A stretch of 64,000 bases of DNA from Marivirga sericea (lineage in GTDB: Bacteria > Bacteroidota > Bacteroidia > Cytophagales > Cyclobacteriaceae): the NCBI RefSeq assembly GCF_900177665.1, contig NZ_FXAW01000006.1, forward strand, positions 1 through 64,000, written 5' to 3'. Below the pieces are notes generated by a model. It saw nothing but the letters and a program-made list of their open reading frames with translations. It was not told where the DNA came from and did not search any database. Positions 38,501-45,400 of this stretch are shown in pieces (the first letter of the stretch is position 1; every line of letters starts with the position of its first letter). A program made the position numbers and the translations under genes.

Positions 38501-39439
38501 TTGGAAGCGAACATAATAATTTCCCGTGCTTGTCACATTAATAGTGTTCGACCCTGAACCTGTGGCTATGAAATTGGTACTTGTTGTATCATTTTTTACC
38601 CATTGGTAATTAGCAAAACCAGCTGTGACCCCTAAAGTAATATTTATGGGGTCCCCTTCACAAAAGGAACTCTGACCATAAAGCACCGTAATGTCTGTTT
38701 TATGCTTTTCTAAAAACCAAGGAAAAAACTCTGATTTAGAATATTGTGCATTCCATGTACCATGCCCAGTTGTAGGCATATAACTATACCGAATATTTGC
38801 GCCTTGATTTCTCCAACTTGTGACCCTACTATTACCTGTAACAGGTGTAGGATTTCTATCTCTACCTCCTTGCGAAAGCCAAGTAGGGATAAATCTTGTG
38901 ACTCCAGCAGTATTACCACCGACCACTCCTGACATAGGGAAAATAGCAGCTGCGTACTGCGGATATTGAAAGGCAAATCTCCAGACGCCCTCGGCTCCTA
39001 AAGAAAGTCCGTGTACATAAATTCGGTCTGGGTCAGCATGATTTTTAGCGATTAATTCATCAAGTAAATTAACAACAGATGTTAAGTTACCGCCATCCCA
39101 ACTAACACCAGTTGTTTGAGGATATACTGCCATACCAGGGAATTCTCCACTATTGATAGCATTTAGTGTTCTTTGTCCACCATGTTTTAACTGATTTTCA
39201 TTGTCGGTGCCTCTCTCACCAAAACCGTGAAAAAATAAAATGACAGGATATTTCTTCGTTCCGTTGAGTGAGTCGTAATTGTTAGGGTATTTAATTCTGA
39301 AATGTTGGCCTTGAAACGTATAAGATTTGTAAGGGTGAGCCCAATTAAAAAGCACTTCATTAGGATATTCTTCGAATTGAGAATACCCTTGGCTCGCTAT
39401 TAAAACAGCAAAGAGCAAGAAGATGTAATATTTTTTCAT
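29540..39439 (-). CDS. Giant secreted esterase-adhesin, 3299 aa, T9SS type A tail
   Basis: Signal peptide (cleavage near SQGYSQ), then an esterase domain (about 25-255) with FFHGFGERG, Ser146 in GLSLGAEG, Asp194 in QGGRDRN and His226 in TTGHGTW: a full triad. The stalk follows: an Ig-like stretch; FN3 domains from about 445; a PA14 carbohydrate-binding domain (about 633-770, TFFTNSDDGSKLYINNQ and QCLEVRWQGPG); more FN3; cadherin-like domains; then three malectin-like modules (from about 1158, 1515 and 1785, each with a SPWTN/SPWNN/APWNN motif) alternating with FN3; a passenger region typical of T9SS cargo (about 2063-2750); two tandem Cys-containing Ig-like units; and a type A sorting domain (about 3220-3299) with LMIYPNPASTEINI. 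It stands alone with its own promoter. Probably binds and deacylates glycans at the cell surface or when released; substrate unknown. Confidence 0.88.
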   Translation of the reverse strand: MKKYYIFLLFAVLIASQGYSQFEEYPNEVLFNWAHPYKSYTFQGQHFRIKYPNNYDSLNGTKKYPVILFFHGFGERGTDNENQLKHGGQRTLNAINSGEFPGMAVYPQTTGVSWDGGNLTSVVNLLDELIAKNHADPDRIYVHGLSLGAEGVWRFAFQYPQYAAAIFPMSGVVGGNTAGVTRFIPTWLSQGGRDRNPTPVTGNSRVTSWRNQGANIRYSYMPTTGHGTWNAQYSKSEFFPWFLEKHKTDITVLYGQSSFCEGDPINITLGVTAGFANYQWVKNDTTSTNFIATGSGSNTINVTSTGNYYVRFQRANGVWTKWSKPVDVNRDLEGAVQPSVSVENQSLNLPTLAGQQTVEILGPQGLDFYRWFRNDVIISGANSSSYTTSAEGEYAVSVRTAQELGFQDEAETIPSEFQAPPQPCFSEPSDPLIVTTENGLNVPAKPTNFSANILNDNSIVINWDDNSSDELAFELYRSVQSGTGYALIQRLPSTNGSNPQSFIDTPLDANTTYYYRMRAVNNSGGSDYTGEVSASTLVDSDAPSAPVLNLIGSTTNSVSIEWTASTDNIGVVSYDIFRNNALVASLSSEQFQYTNTGLAINQTYSYVVKAKDATGNISLPSNQVTAKTSVSQGLNYTYYHHGNFSSVDQIESNATVIKTGIVNNFDISVRERSDRFAFIFEGLVEIPTAGEYTFFTNSDDGSKLYINNQLIVDNDGTHGCQQRSGTVNLPAGLAAIRVPMFENGGGQCLEVRWQGPGISKQYIPDNRLFNNSFELSGFPAQPSGLQATVISNKQIDLSWVDNSNNEDNFEIYRSLNQNLGYQLVHLAAANAVSWSDTNLSGGTTYYYKIKAINLNGSSAFTTPVPATTAANPAAPAAPGNLSLEVENSSSVRLNWSDNATTEVGFEIYRSTSSVESTFTLIHTTASDIMTYLDEQTEGNSTYYYRIRAKGDGNFSGFTPTLNITTDNNPPVIESIIDRSVKYGNTLELPIIANDPDGDPITFSFTNGLPTFMSFTDNGYGSGQLTIVSDLINADVYTVEVIADDGSGGTDSESFLVTISNNENPVVTPISNIVMKEGFTNSFVVIVGDETPSSLVLSASNEPAFVSFVDNGNGSGTFTISPEINQSGIFNNIKLLAGDGNGGFSEVSFNLVVESVNRNYSVFVNYGSNAPSPWTNIPAGFGAKQEIPLLSNDGVTNEIIHFVGGGWYQNNETSTLSSQLFPVEVVQSYLRKFNGGGANFELRNLNPGLSYDLSFYAGSNILQASNFTAININGTSRNINFYNNTSDTVTFKKIKPNSQGVLQVAVSGGTTFILNGMVVDVYYEDGLPPAAPSNLALTAVSNSEIELTWNDNSNNEQRFEIDRSEVSETGPFENVASVAANQGSYTDENLSGNTTYYYKVRAVNSTGTAESSVAFITTQNSAPALATIQNVTMSVGETLSIPLTATDAEGDDIILNGASLPGFVELVDNADGTGVLNLNPAANDAGFYGNNIVEATDIFGLSSEVSFNIQVVDNDFANTVYLNFGDNANASSPWNNIDGSFAQGTTYNSIEDFDGVASNISLEIGSGWSIAAADGMSSGSNSFIFEDEVFQNYWRSNNTSASLKLTGLDNAKLYTIELLSSSNEWLNTETNFTVQNKNRDNINVTKNEDNILSFSGIQPNPSGEIDIVLDRFDALTEAMFINALVVRENIPGEAPLEPSDFMVKGISKTEIELRWQDNSVNETGYEIYVTDEIGKTFTLLNTVSSDSEYYLHNGLVPNTAMIYKVRAISANSTSEFTAEKAAVTINNKILININTDISDYLQAAAPWNNTNRVPTTGLVFDNLIDMESNAVGVELSIEDIGDGSNNKNGFTSEGLVYPAAVMQAYYYFEPNAAPGLFRLSNLSDDMAYDLTFMGSHGGALFAITDYTVGEKTVTGFGKSNRYRTSTIHDVFPDDNSTILFEVDASNENAAQYGLFNSLVIEEHLSADVALDRIAPSVPQNLVANNITENSLDLLWNTATDNVSLSGYEVYQNGALIATTKEATLSVTGLVPDYEYLYTVRSVDRNGNKSAFSNDLIINTAPAAGGLITYYYEPSGGLNDVNSWNSEENGSGTAPTDFTSENHLFILNSNATLGSDWTISGAGSRLQVSNDVILTLDANFTGTISALSNASVDINVDTSPEFIEMHPSSTVSFNSANSAIPAAKYGNLNLGSTGSTKQFEAGNVTIEGTLNVSDGVAMNGVDPNGTTIVAKGSVSFHGIGASAQTGQMLSLVMAGTGSQQIETFSENINLYALQVRDGADVVFNTESPNLQVSVGNAAGGGIIIEDGASLDIGAHNLVVNGRGVINPENQTGKIKSNNGNLEIHSTSTLTSHLYFEPGGDTLNSLVADMVNLGKVEINSPLHISEELEVIDGIVDVRGNLTMVSTAAGTAYISEIQNRGEIQGAIKAQRYVAPPASKLYRYYGSMVKNATVADWQEHIAITGAFTGSSTGSGLGSSPSVFYYDETQTAKWMAYPTVSNQEVMEPGKGFAVYMRDLNNPLTLELSGEAVQGDFDFSLTPGTGDPLANGGLGDGWNLVANPYQSPIQWGATGWTSQGLGPIVSVWDADYPGGGKFYYAGVGVNESLFDGEIAIGQGFWVQAIEANPQLRITESAKVKQNNTSFYRNSASQSPVVVVSLTKDNLEDKAFIKFSAEGSEMYNPYVHGRKRANGIFNIASATKDGVDLAINQLPEVFCQDSVSLVTSNMSTGNYSLSFEQLESFQDGELFSLVDHYSNTEIRITPETNYDFEVVNSTGPSAIDRFTVVVKKPEIAQDLYLTQSSSTVCEGENQVAVTLEGSQKNVIYNLMLNGSYQNNQVVGTGNDISLTINAEDLDFGENIIGFEAGFTNCKVVKLDNSIVIDRLKLPNVNAVLPVTICKGSSTVITVEPTEDDLSFRWYANESDNHPILESASSTFETPLLDSSTTYFYAAVNSNGCESKVREAVKVLVDSLDMSIELFSSASDVCVNDEYSIVGLSGSQLGVTYSVLVKGEILAEELGTGTNISFQVANSELSNGENVIRVKAQSTICSSMEFDDSLVINLNSPPVLETVEPMNICAGEPAWIVVDNKQEDLIYRWYLSETAQNPIYESDTSAYETEILYDTTTYFYSAVNSSGCESVERKAVIVNVDGIDKPFITSKDGLLESSSQSGNQWYFNEDPIEGETGSTLLASAMGAYSVSVTNGFCEVFSDVYEYQISSNAEQESFSLMIYPNPASTEINIALSQLLDESVNIKIVDLTGREVHSSTLQEGKSEYSLNIDDLASGTYTIQIIHHKRTFAKRLMVK

Positions 39440-39884
39440 TTTTAATTGGTATTAAAAAATACACTTTCTACAAAATTAAAGCTAATTGTTTGTAAAATTC
39501 AATTAAATTCATAAATAATTCTTTTTTTAGACGAAGATAACAATTACAAAGATGAAATAATTTAAAAAACAGCAAGATTTTTAATACTCATGATGTAAGT
39601 TCTATTTGGAATACTATGCCAGGAAAATGATAGTGGCTAACTATCCCTAAGGTCTTTAACTGAGTACTTTTTTGAGGTAGACAAACTCAACATAATTCTT
39701 GCAATTCACAAATAGCCATCGCACTTTTCACACAGCTCAATTTTTTATGATAACTAAAGAAAGTAAAAAGTTGTGATGCTAAAATATAACTTTGCTCATT
39801 TAAACAAATCACGACTACTCCCTTGACAAAATATCAAAAACTAAAACAGGGAGAAATGTGAGGGCACTCCTTTGTTGCAGTGAA
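39440..39884. other. Intergenic stretch between minus-strand genes
   Basis: 445 bp. It holds the promoter of the giant esterase gene at its left end and a small hairpin near 39630 (GATAGT with ACTATC). No ORF looks real. Confidence 0.45.
39471..39502 (-). promoter_or_regulatory. Bacteroidota-type promoter of the 3299-aa esterase-adhesin
   Basis: On the minus strand, TTG (39502-39500), 21 nt, then TAATTTTG (39478-39471), an exact TAnnTTTG. Predicted start near 39464, a leader of about 25 nt before the ATG at 39439. Confidence 0.55.
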
Positions 39885-40928
39885 CTAACAGCCGATTAAA
39901 TAGCGACTCCTTTTAGGGAAAATCAGCTTTATCAATCGGACAACTACTAAGGAAATGATTAATGTGAGCCCAAAGACCATAATCCAATTAACTAAGCTGC
40001 CCTTTAAAAACCAAGGATACACTCGTTCCGAAACCATTCTAAGTACCAAGAATACTAAATAATGAATAAAAAAGATTCCAAAACTATAGTCCGCAAAAAG
40101 GGCTAGAATCTTATTTATTTTTACTGGGACGACATCATCTTTCCTGTATAGTAGATAAAATAGCCCCCAACATAAAAATATTTTCTGCAAATACTGTAGT
40201 TGATCATACCAAATCCCCTCATAGAATACTATGGTTGAAAGGAAGAAAACAATAAATGGAATAATAACTAACCATTTGAATTTTACTGACCAAGATAATA
40301 TTTTGTCATTATAGTGAGAAAACCACATACCAAAAACATATATGGACAGGAAATGAAAGAAATTCATATGTATGTTATGAAGATCCCCCCTATTACCTCT
40401 TTCAATAAAGAATGATAAAACTATTAGGCATGGTAAAATATATTTATAAAAACTTGGTCTGTTATCTAAGAAAACAAAGATGGGTGAAATCAGATAATAG
40501 ATGAAAATCATGGGAATAAACCAGAAAGGTAAAAGGTGAGTGCCAGTAACAATAAAAACTAGTACCTTTTTAATTAATGACCACTCAAAATAGTTTGGAA
40601 ATGCATTGTAAACATCTTCTGGAGGACTAACAAACAGCCTAAAAAGTATGACGGGAATGGAAACAATTAAATACGGTAAAATTACAAACTTGATCTTTTT
40701 CCCTAAATAAGTTCTGTATCGGTACTTAGATTTTAAATATTGAAATAAATATCCAGCAATAAATACGAATAATACAGTACCATTTCTCCAAACTGCGTCA
40801 AGAACAATTTTTACAAAGGGCGCTTCCTTTTGAATGTCCCAGAATAAAAACATATGAGCGGCAACAATAAAAATAATGGCTATACCTCTAAAATTATGGA
40901 TATAATGAAGAAATGCTTTTTTAGTCAT
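39885..40928 (-). CDS. Acyltransferase-3 family membrane protein
   Basis: About 347 residues with ten or so membrane helices. The N-terminus FLHYIHNFRGIAIIFIVAAHMF carries the family's Arg (FRGIA) and His (AAHMF), thought to take part in moving acyl groups across the inner membrane onto sugars. I start at the ATG at 40928; a TTG at 40940 would add four residues. It follows the PorP/SprF gene by about 80 bp on the same strand. Likely job: O-acetylation of surface glycan, which would be a natural substrate for the secreted esterases here (inference). Confidence 0.8.
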   Translation of the reverse strand: MTKKAFLHYIHNFRGIAIIFIVAAHMFLFWDIQKEAPFVKIVLDAVWRNGTVLFVFIAGYLFQYLKSKYRYRTYLGKKIKFVILPYLIVSIPVILFRLFVSPPEDVYNAFPNYFEWSLIKKVLVFIVTGTHLLPFWFIPMIFIYYLISPIFVFLDNRPSFYKYILPCLIVLSFFIERGNRGDLHNIHMNFFHFLSIYVFGMWFSHYNDKILSWSVKFKWLVIIPFIVFFLSTIVFYEGIWYDQLQYLQKIFLCWGLFYLLYRKDDVVPVKINKILALFADYSFGIFFIHYLVFLVLRMVSERVYPWFLKGSLVNWIMVFGLTLIISLVVVRLIKLIFPKRSRYLIGC

Positions 40929-41010
40929 ACTGTAAAACAATAAAAATTGGACCTAGGAAAAAAGTGGTTTTAGATCATTTGACTTCCAAAGTCTTCAAGA
41001 TAAGGATAAA

Positions 41011-42450
41011 TCATTCAAACTTGTAAATCCAAACATCCGAAAATTGCTTGATATTAGAATATATTGCTTGAGTTGATTTTGCATCAACTAAACTATCTGT
41101 TTCGAGCTTATAAACGTAATAAAATTGATTTTTCCGATTATACGCCATCTTAAAATTAAAGCCTTGATTAGTATTTGCCCTCACGTAATTTTCTGCATTT
41201 TCTTTAGAACTAAACACCCCTGTTACTACATAGAACCCTTTTTCCATAAGCGGCACTCCATCAGGTTTCTCAACTGTTCTAATTACTTCCTCGTTTTCGC
41301 TACTCATAAGATCCGTATCTTCCCACTCTTCTAGCAGCTGATTGTAATTAGCACTGTCTAACTCTGAATTGCTACTGACGTTACTCACAGCTACCGAATC
41401 CACTTTTTTAGAAACAACCTTAGCTTTTTCAAATGCAACCTCTTTTTTAGATTGCTGAGCTATATCATTAGCAGTATTTGGCTGCTCACTTTTTAAAGTC
41501 CTCTCAATTTGAGGTTGTGACACTTCTTCACTTATCACTGGAGATCTACTAGATCCTCTATTAAAATTAAATCTCAACATTAATTCATGAGACCCACTAC
41601 GTACATTATTTATCTCCCTTGGCGGAAATTCAAAGGCATAACTAAATCGTAGATTTCGCATCAAATTAAAACCTACAAAAACTGCTGGATTACTCTCATA
41701 CCTATAAGCACCTCCAACCCAAATTTTGTCAAGATAGTAGAAGACACCAGCTGCTTCAGCTTGTTGGAAATTCGTACCTAATCTACTATACAGTAAGTAG
41801 GGCTCAAAAGCGATTGGGTTATTCTTGAAATGAAACCGATAACTGAAAGAACCTACTACGCTTTCCAGATTTGAAAATTTCAGATCACTTAGATTGTCTT
41901 GAGAATAGGGGTTCCCTTCAAAAATATTTACAACTGCAACACCAATTTTCAGTTCTTTTAATTGGTACATAAAGCCGAAATTACCATCGGCATATAAGGT
42001 TGAATTTAAGGAATTACTCAATGCCGGATCTGAAAGATCAACTTGATTTAGATCAAGTCCATATCTTCCTATTCCAGCAGAGAGACCAAAAGTAACAGAT
42101 TGTTGAACACCTATCGGCAAACGATAACCAACTGTCATAAGCGCAACATTCTTTTCTAGGATCACAACACTTTCGTGGGTAAAAGTCAAGCCTAATCTAA
42201 CATTGGATTTCGCTGCATGTTCTAAAGTAAATGTCCCTGAAACGGGAGCATCATCGATTCCTAACCATTGCTGTCTATAAACGGTATTGAGCACTGTACC
42301 TCCTTCAACACCAACATAAGCTGGATTGTATAAGAATGGATTAAAATAAAATTGGTTATATACAGATAAATCTTGAGCATACCCCTTATTAAAACAAAAG
42401 AGAATAGTAAGAATCGCTGATCCCCAAACAAAATGCAATACTCTTTTCAT
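41011..42450 (-). CDS. PorP/SprF-family T9SS membrane protein with SPOR-like C-terminus
   Basis: 479 residues. Signal peptide (cleavage near KGYAQD), then the typical PorP/SprF opening LSVYNQFYFNPFLYNPAYVG and RQQWLGIDDAPVSGTF, and a barrel to about residue 290. A polar linker of about 100 residues follows, and the last 75 residues (FYVVTGVFSSKENAENYV to VWIYKF) look like a SPOR domain, which binds peptidoglycan denuded of stem peptides. Ordinary family members end after the barrel, so this one may also hold the cell wall. Its ATG overlaps the stop of the type B adhesin gene by one base (TAATG), strongly suggesting that the two work as a pair. Confidence 0.85.
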   Translation of the reverse strand: MKRVLHFVWGSAILTILFCFNKGYAQDLSVYNQFYFNPFLYNPAYVGVEGGTVLNTVYRQQWLGIDDAPVSGTFTLEHAAKSNVRLGLTFTHESVVILEKNVALMTVGYRLPIGVQQSVTFGLSAGIGRYGLDLNQVDLSDPALSNSLNSTLYADGNFGFMYQLKELKIGVAVVNIFEGNPYSQDNLSDLKFSNLESVVGSFSYRFHFKNNPIAFEPYLLYSRLGTNFQQAEAAGVFYYLDKIWVGGAYRYESNPAVFVGFNLMRNLRFSYAFEFPPREINNVRSGSHELMLRFNFNRGSSRSPVISEEVSQPQIERTLKSEQPNTANDIAQQSKKEVAFEKAKVVSKKVDSVAVSNVSSNSELDSANYNQLLEEWEDTDLMSSENEEVIRTVEKPDGVPLMEKGFYVVTGVFSSKENAENYVRANTNQGFNFKMAYNRKNQFYYVYKLETDSLVDAKSTQAIYSNIKQFSDVWIYKFE

Positions 42451-45400
42451 TACTTCTTAATTCTTATACCACCTCTCTTAACAAAATTGCCTTCGCAGCT
42501 TATCAAGTAAAAATAAGCACCCTCATCTAATATTCTTCCGTTTTGATCAGCGCCATTCCAATTATTTTGATAGTTGGTGTCCTCAAAGATTTTTACACCT
42601 AACTTATTGTAGACAATGAGAGAACAATCATTTAAATTATTTAAGGTTTCAGAAACCCATACATCATTAATACCATCACCATTCGGAGTAAAGAGTTTTG
42701 TGAAATTTGCTGAAGTCACTGGTTCATCCTCAGCAGCAACCACAAATACCTTTAACCTATCTGACGAACTTAAACTGTCGTCATCCGTCACTGACAATTG
42801 AAAAGTATAACTTCCCAATTCTAAATTTTCTACAACAGTAAATGACGAATCTGGGGTGCTAAACGATATTTCACCTCCTTCAATCAGCTCCCATAGATAT
42901 TGAATAATTGTTCCATCATCGTCCTTCGCTTCTCCCATAAGTTCCACAGAATTTTTAGGTAGCTGAACAGTTATGTCCTCTCCCACCTCAACAACAGGTG
43001 CTATATCGTCATCATCATCATCACCATCTGAAGTCACTATTACCTGTAAAAGATCGAAAGCTGATGCGCCTTTATTATCAGTTACAATGAACTGAAATAC
43101 ATAGGTCCCTTCAACGAAACCACTAATTTCTGTGATGCTTTGATCAGGATTACCGAAAACTACATTGTTTGGTCCGTCTAATTGAGTCCATAAAACCCCC
43201 TCTATGGTTCCATCCAAATCCATACCTTCTCCTTTCAAAGTCATACTAGTTACTGGAAGTAAAAGCGTTGTATCAGCTCCTGAAAAAGCAAATGGCTTTT
43301 GATTGGCTTTTGCAGTAATTGTAACTAAATCAAAATTTTGCAAATCTTCACTGCTTTGCGCCACAAGACGAAAAATATAAACTCCTGGTTCTAAGTCCTC
43401 TACAGTTGCTTCCAAATTATCTGAATTAAGGATACTTGAGGTGGAAGGACCTGACAATTGTTCCCAGCTTATCCACTCAATTATGCCTACAGTTGTACTA
43501 GCTTGTCCGCTCAACCGTACTTCCTCCACAGGTAAAATAATGCTCTGGTCTTCACCTGCATCAACAAGAGGAGGTTCAATAGGTAATGCATTATTTACGG
43601 TTACAGAAACATCATCAAATCCAATTTCACCTTTATTATCTGTTACAGTAAGTCTAAACACGTAAAAACCAGCTATTAAATCGTCTATCTGCAAGATTAG
43701 ATTGTCTATCCCTGACAGAGACGCTTGATTTGGTCCAAATTGCTGCGCCCACTGGATATTTTGAATAGTTCCATCAATGTCAATAGCTTCCCCTTGGAGT
43801 TGAGTTTGATTTTCAGGTAAAACCAACGTCACATTGTCACCTGCAATTGCTTCAGGAGGCATGTTAGGTAATGATGCGTTTACTCTAACATTTAATTGAT
43901 CAAAACCCTTTAATCCTTGATTATCCGTTGCCTCTAATCTAAAGACATAAGTCCCCACTTGTAAATTATTCACTTCTGTAGTAAAATCAGAAGAACTTGT
44001 AATACTGGCGGTTGAAGGACCGCTTACATTAGTCCAACTACTGGATGAGATTGTACCATCATTATCAATTGCTTCTCCGCTAAGTATAGCACTATTTTCT
44101 GGCGCAAAAATCAGTTGGTTAGTACCAGAATTTACAATTGGAGGTTGATTGGCTAAAGCTTCTAATATTCTAATATTAACCTCATCAAAACTGCTAACTC
44201 CTGAATTATCGGTTACTGTAATTCTATAAACATAGGTACCTAGACCTAAATCCTCTACTTGCAAATCCAATGCAGTAGGACTAAGTAGGGTAGAAGGAGA
44301 AGGGCCGCTAATTTGCTCCCAATTTATACTTGTAATAGTACCATCAGTGTCATTAGCAGTTGCACTCAGAGATCCGCTAGTCTGCGGTAAATTAATTATT
44401 TGATTATTGGAAGCTATTACATTCGGTGGTTGATTAGCAGGTTGAGGATTAACTCTAACGTTTACCTGATCAAATGCTTCCCCGCCGTTATTATCGAAAG
44501 CAGTTAGCCTAAAAGTATAAATTCCTTCGACAAGCCCATTTACCGAAGTTGTTAGCTGGTCTTCGCTGGCTAAACTCGCTATATTAGGCCCCTGTGTTTG
44601 TGTCCAGTTGTAGCTTGAAATCATACCATCAACATCAAATGCATTTCCATTTAACTCTACAGAATTGCTAGGTAGTGTAATAGATATGTTAGAGCCCGCA
44701 TTAGCAGAAGGTAATTGATTACCTGGAACCGTTAAGACTGTAATCCTGATATCGTCAGATCCTTCTGCACCATCATCATCTATTGCCGTGAATCGAAGGG
44801 TATAATTTCCTTCGATAAAACCTGTGAAAGTAGGTGTGGCAGTGGTTATATTAGTACCCTCTAACACGATAGGTCCATTTAACTGCGACCATTGAATGCT
44901 ATTTACAGTTCCATCTCCATCTGTATAACTACCATTCAAGATCACCTCATTTACTGGTAATGAGACTTGTAGATCACTTCCGGCATTGACATTGGGAGGC
45001 ATATTAGGCGGCACAGGATTAACAGTTATCCGAACTTGATCATTATCCACTAATCCGTCATTGTCTTCTATATTTAGATTCATAGTATAGACTCCGACAA
45101 TCAAATCACTTATACTAGTATTTAAACTTAACGGATCAGCAATATTGACAATATTCGGACCACCAACTTGCTCCCAAATAGTATAGGTTACTTCTCCATC
45201 AGAATCGGTTGCAGATCCGTTAAGACTAGCATTACTTTGCGTAAGAGTAATAGTAATATCCTCTCCTGCATCAGCTTCTGGGGTTGAATTAGGAACATTC
45301 ACAAATATTCTAATTTGATCGCTAGCAGAGATAGCACCATCATTATCAACTACACTGAGACTAAATGTATAAATACCTTCTTCAAGCCCTGAAATAGCTA

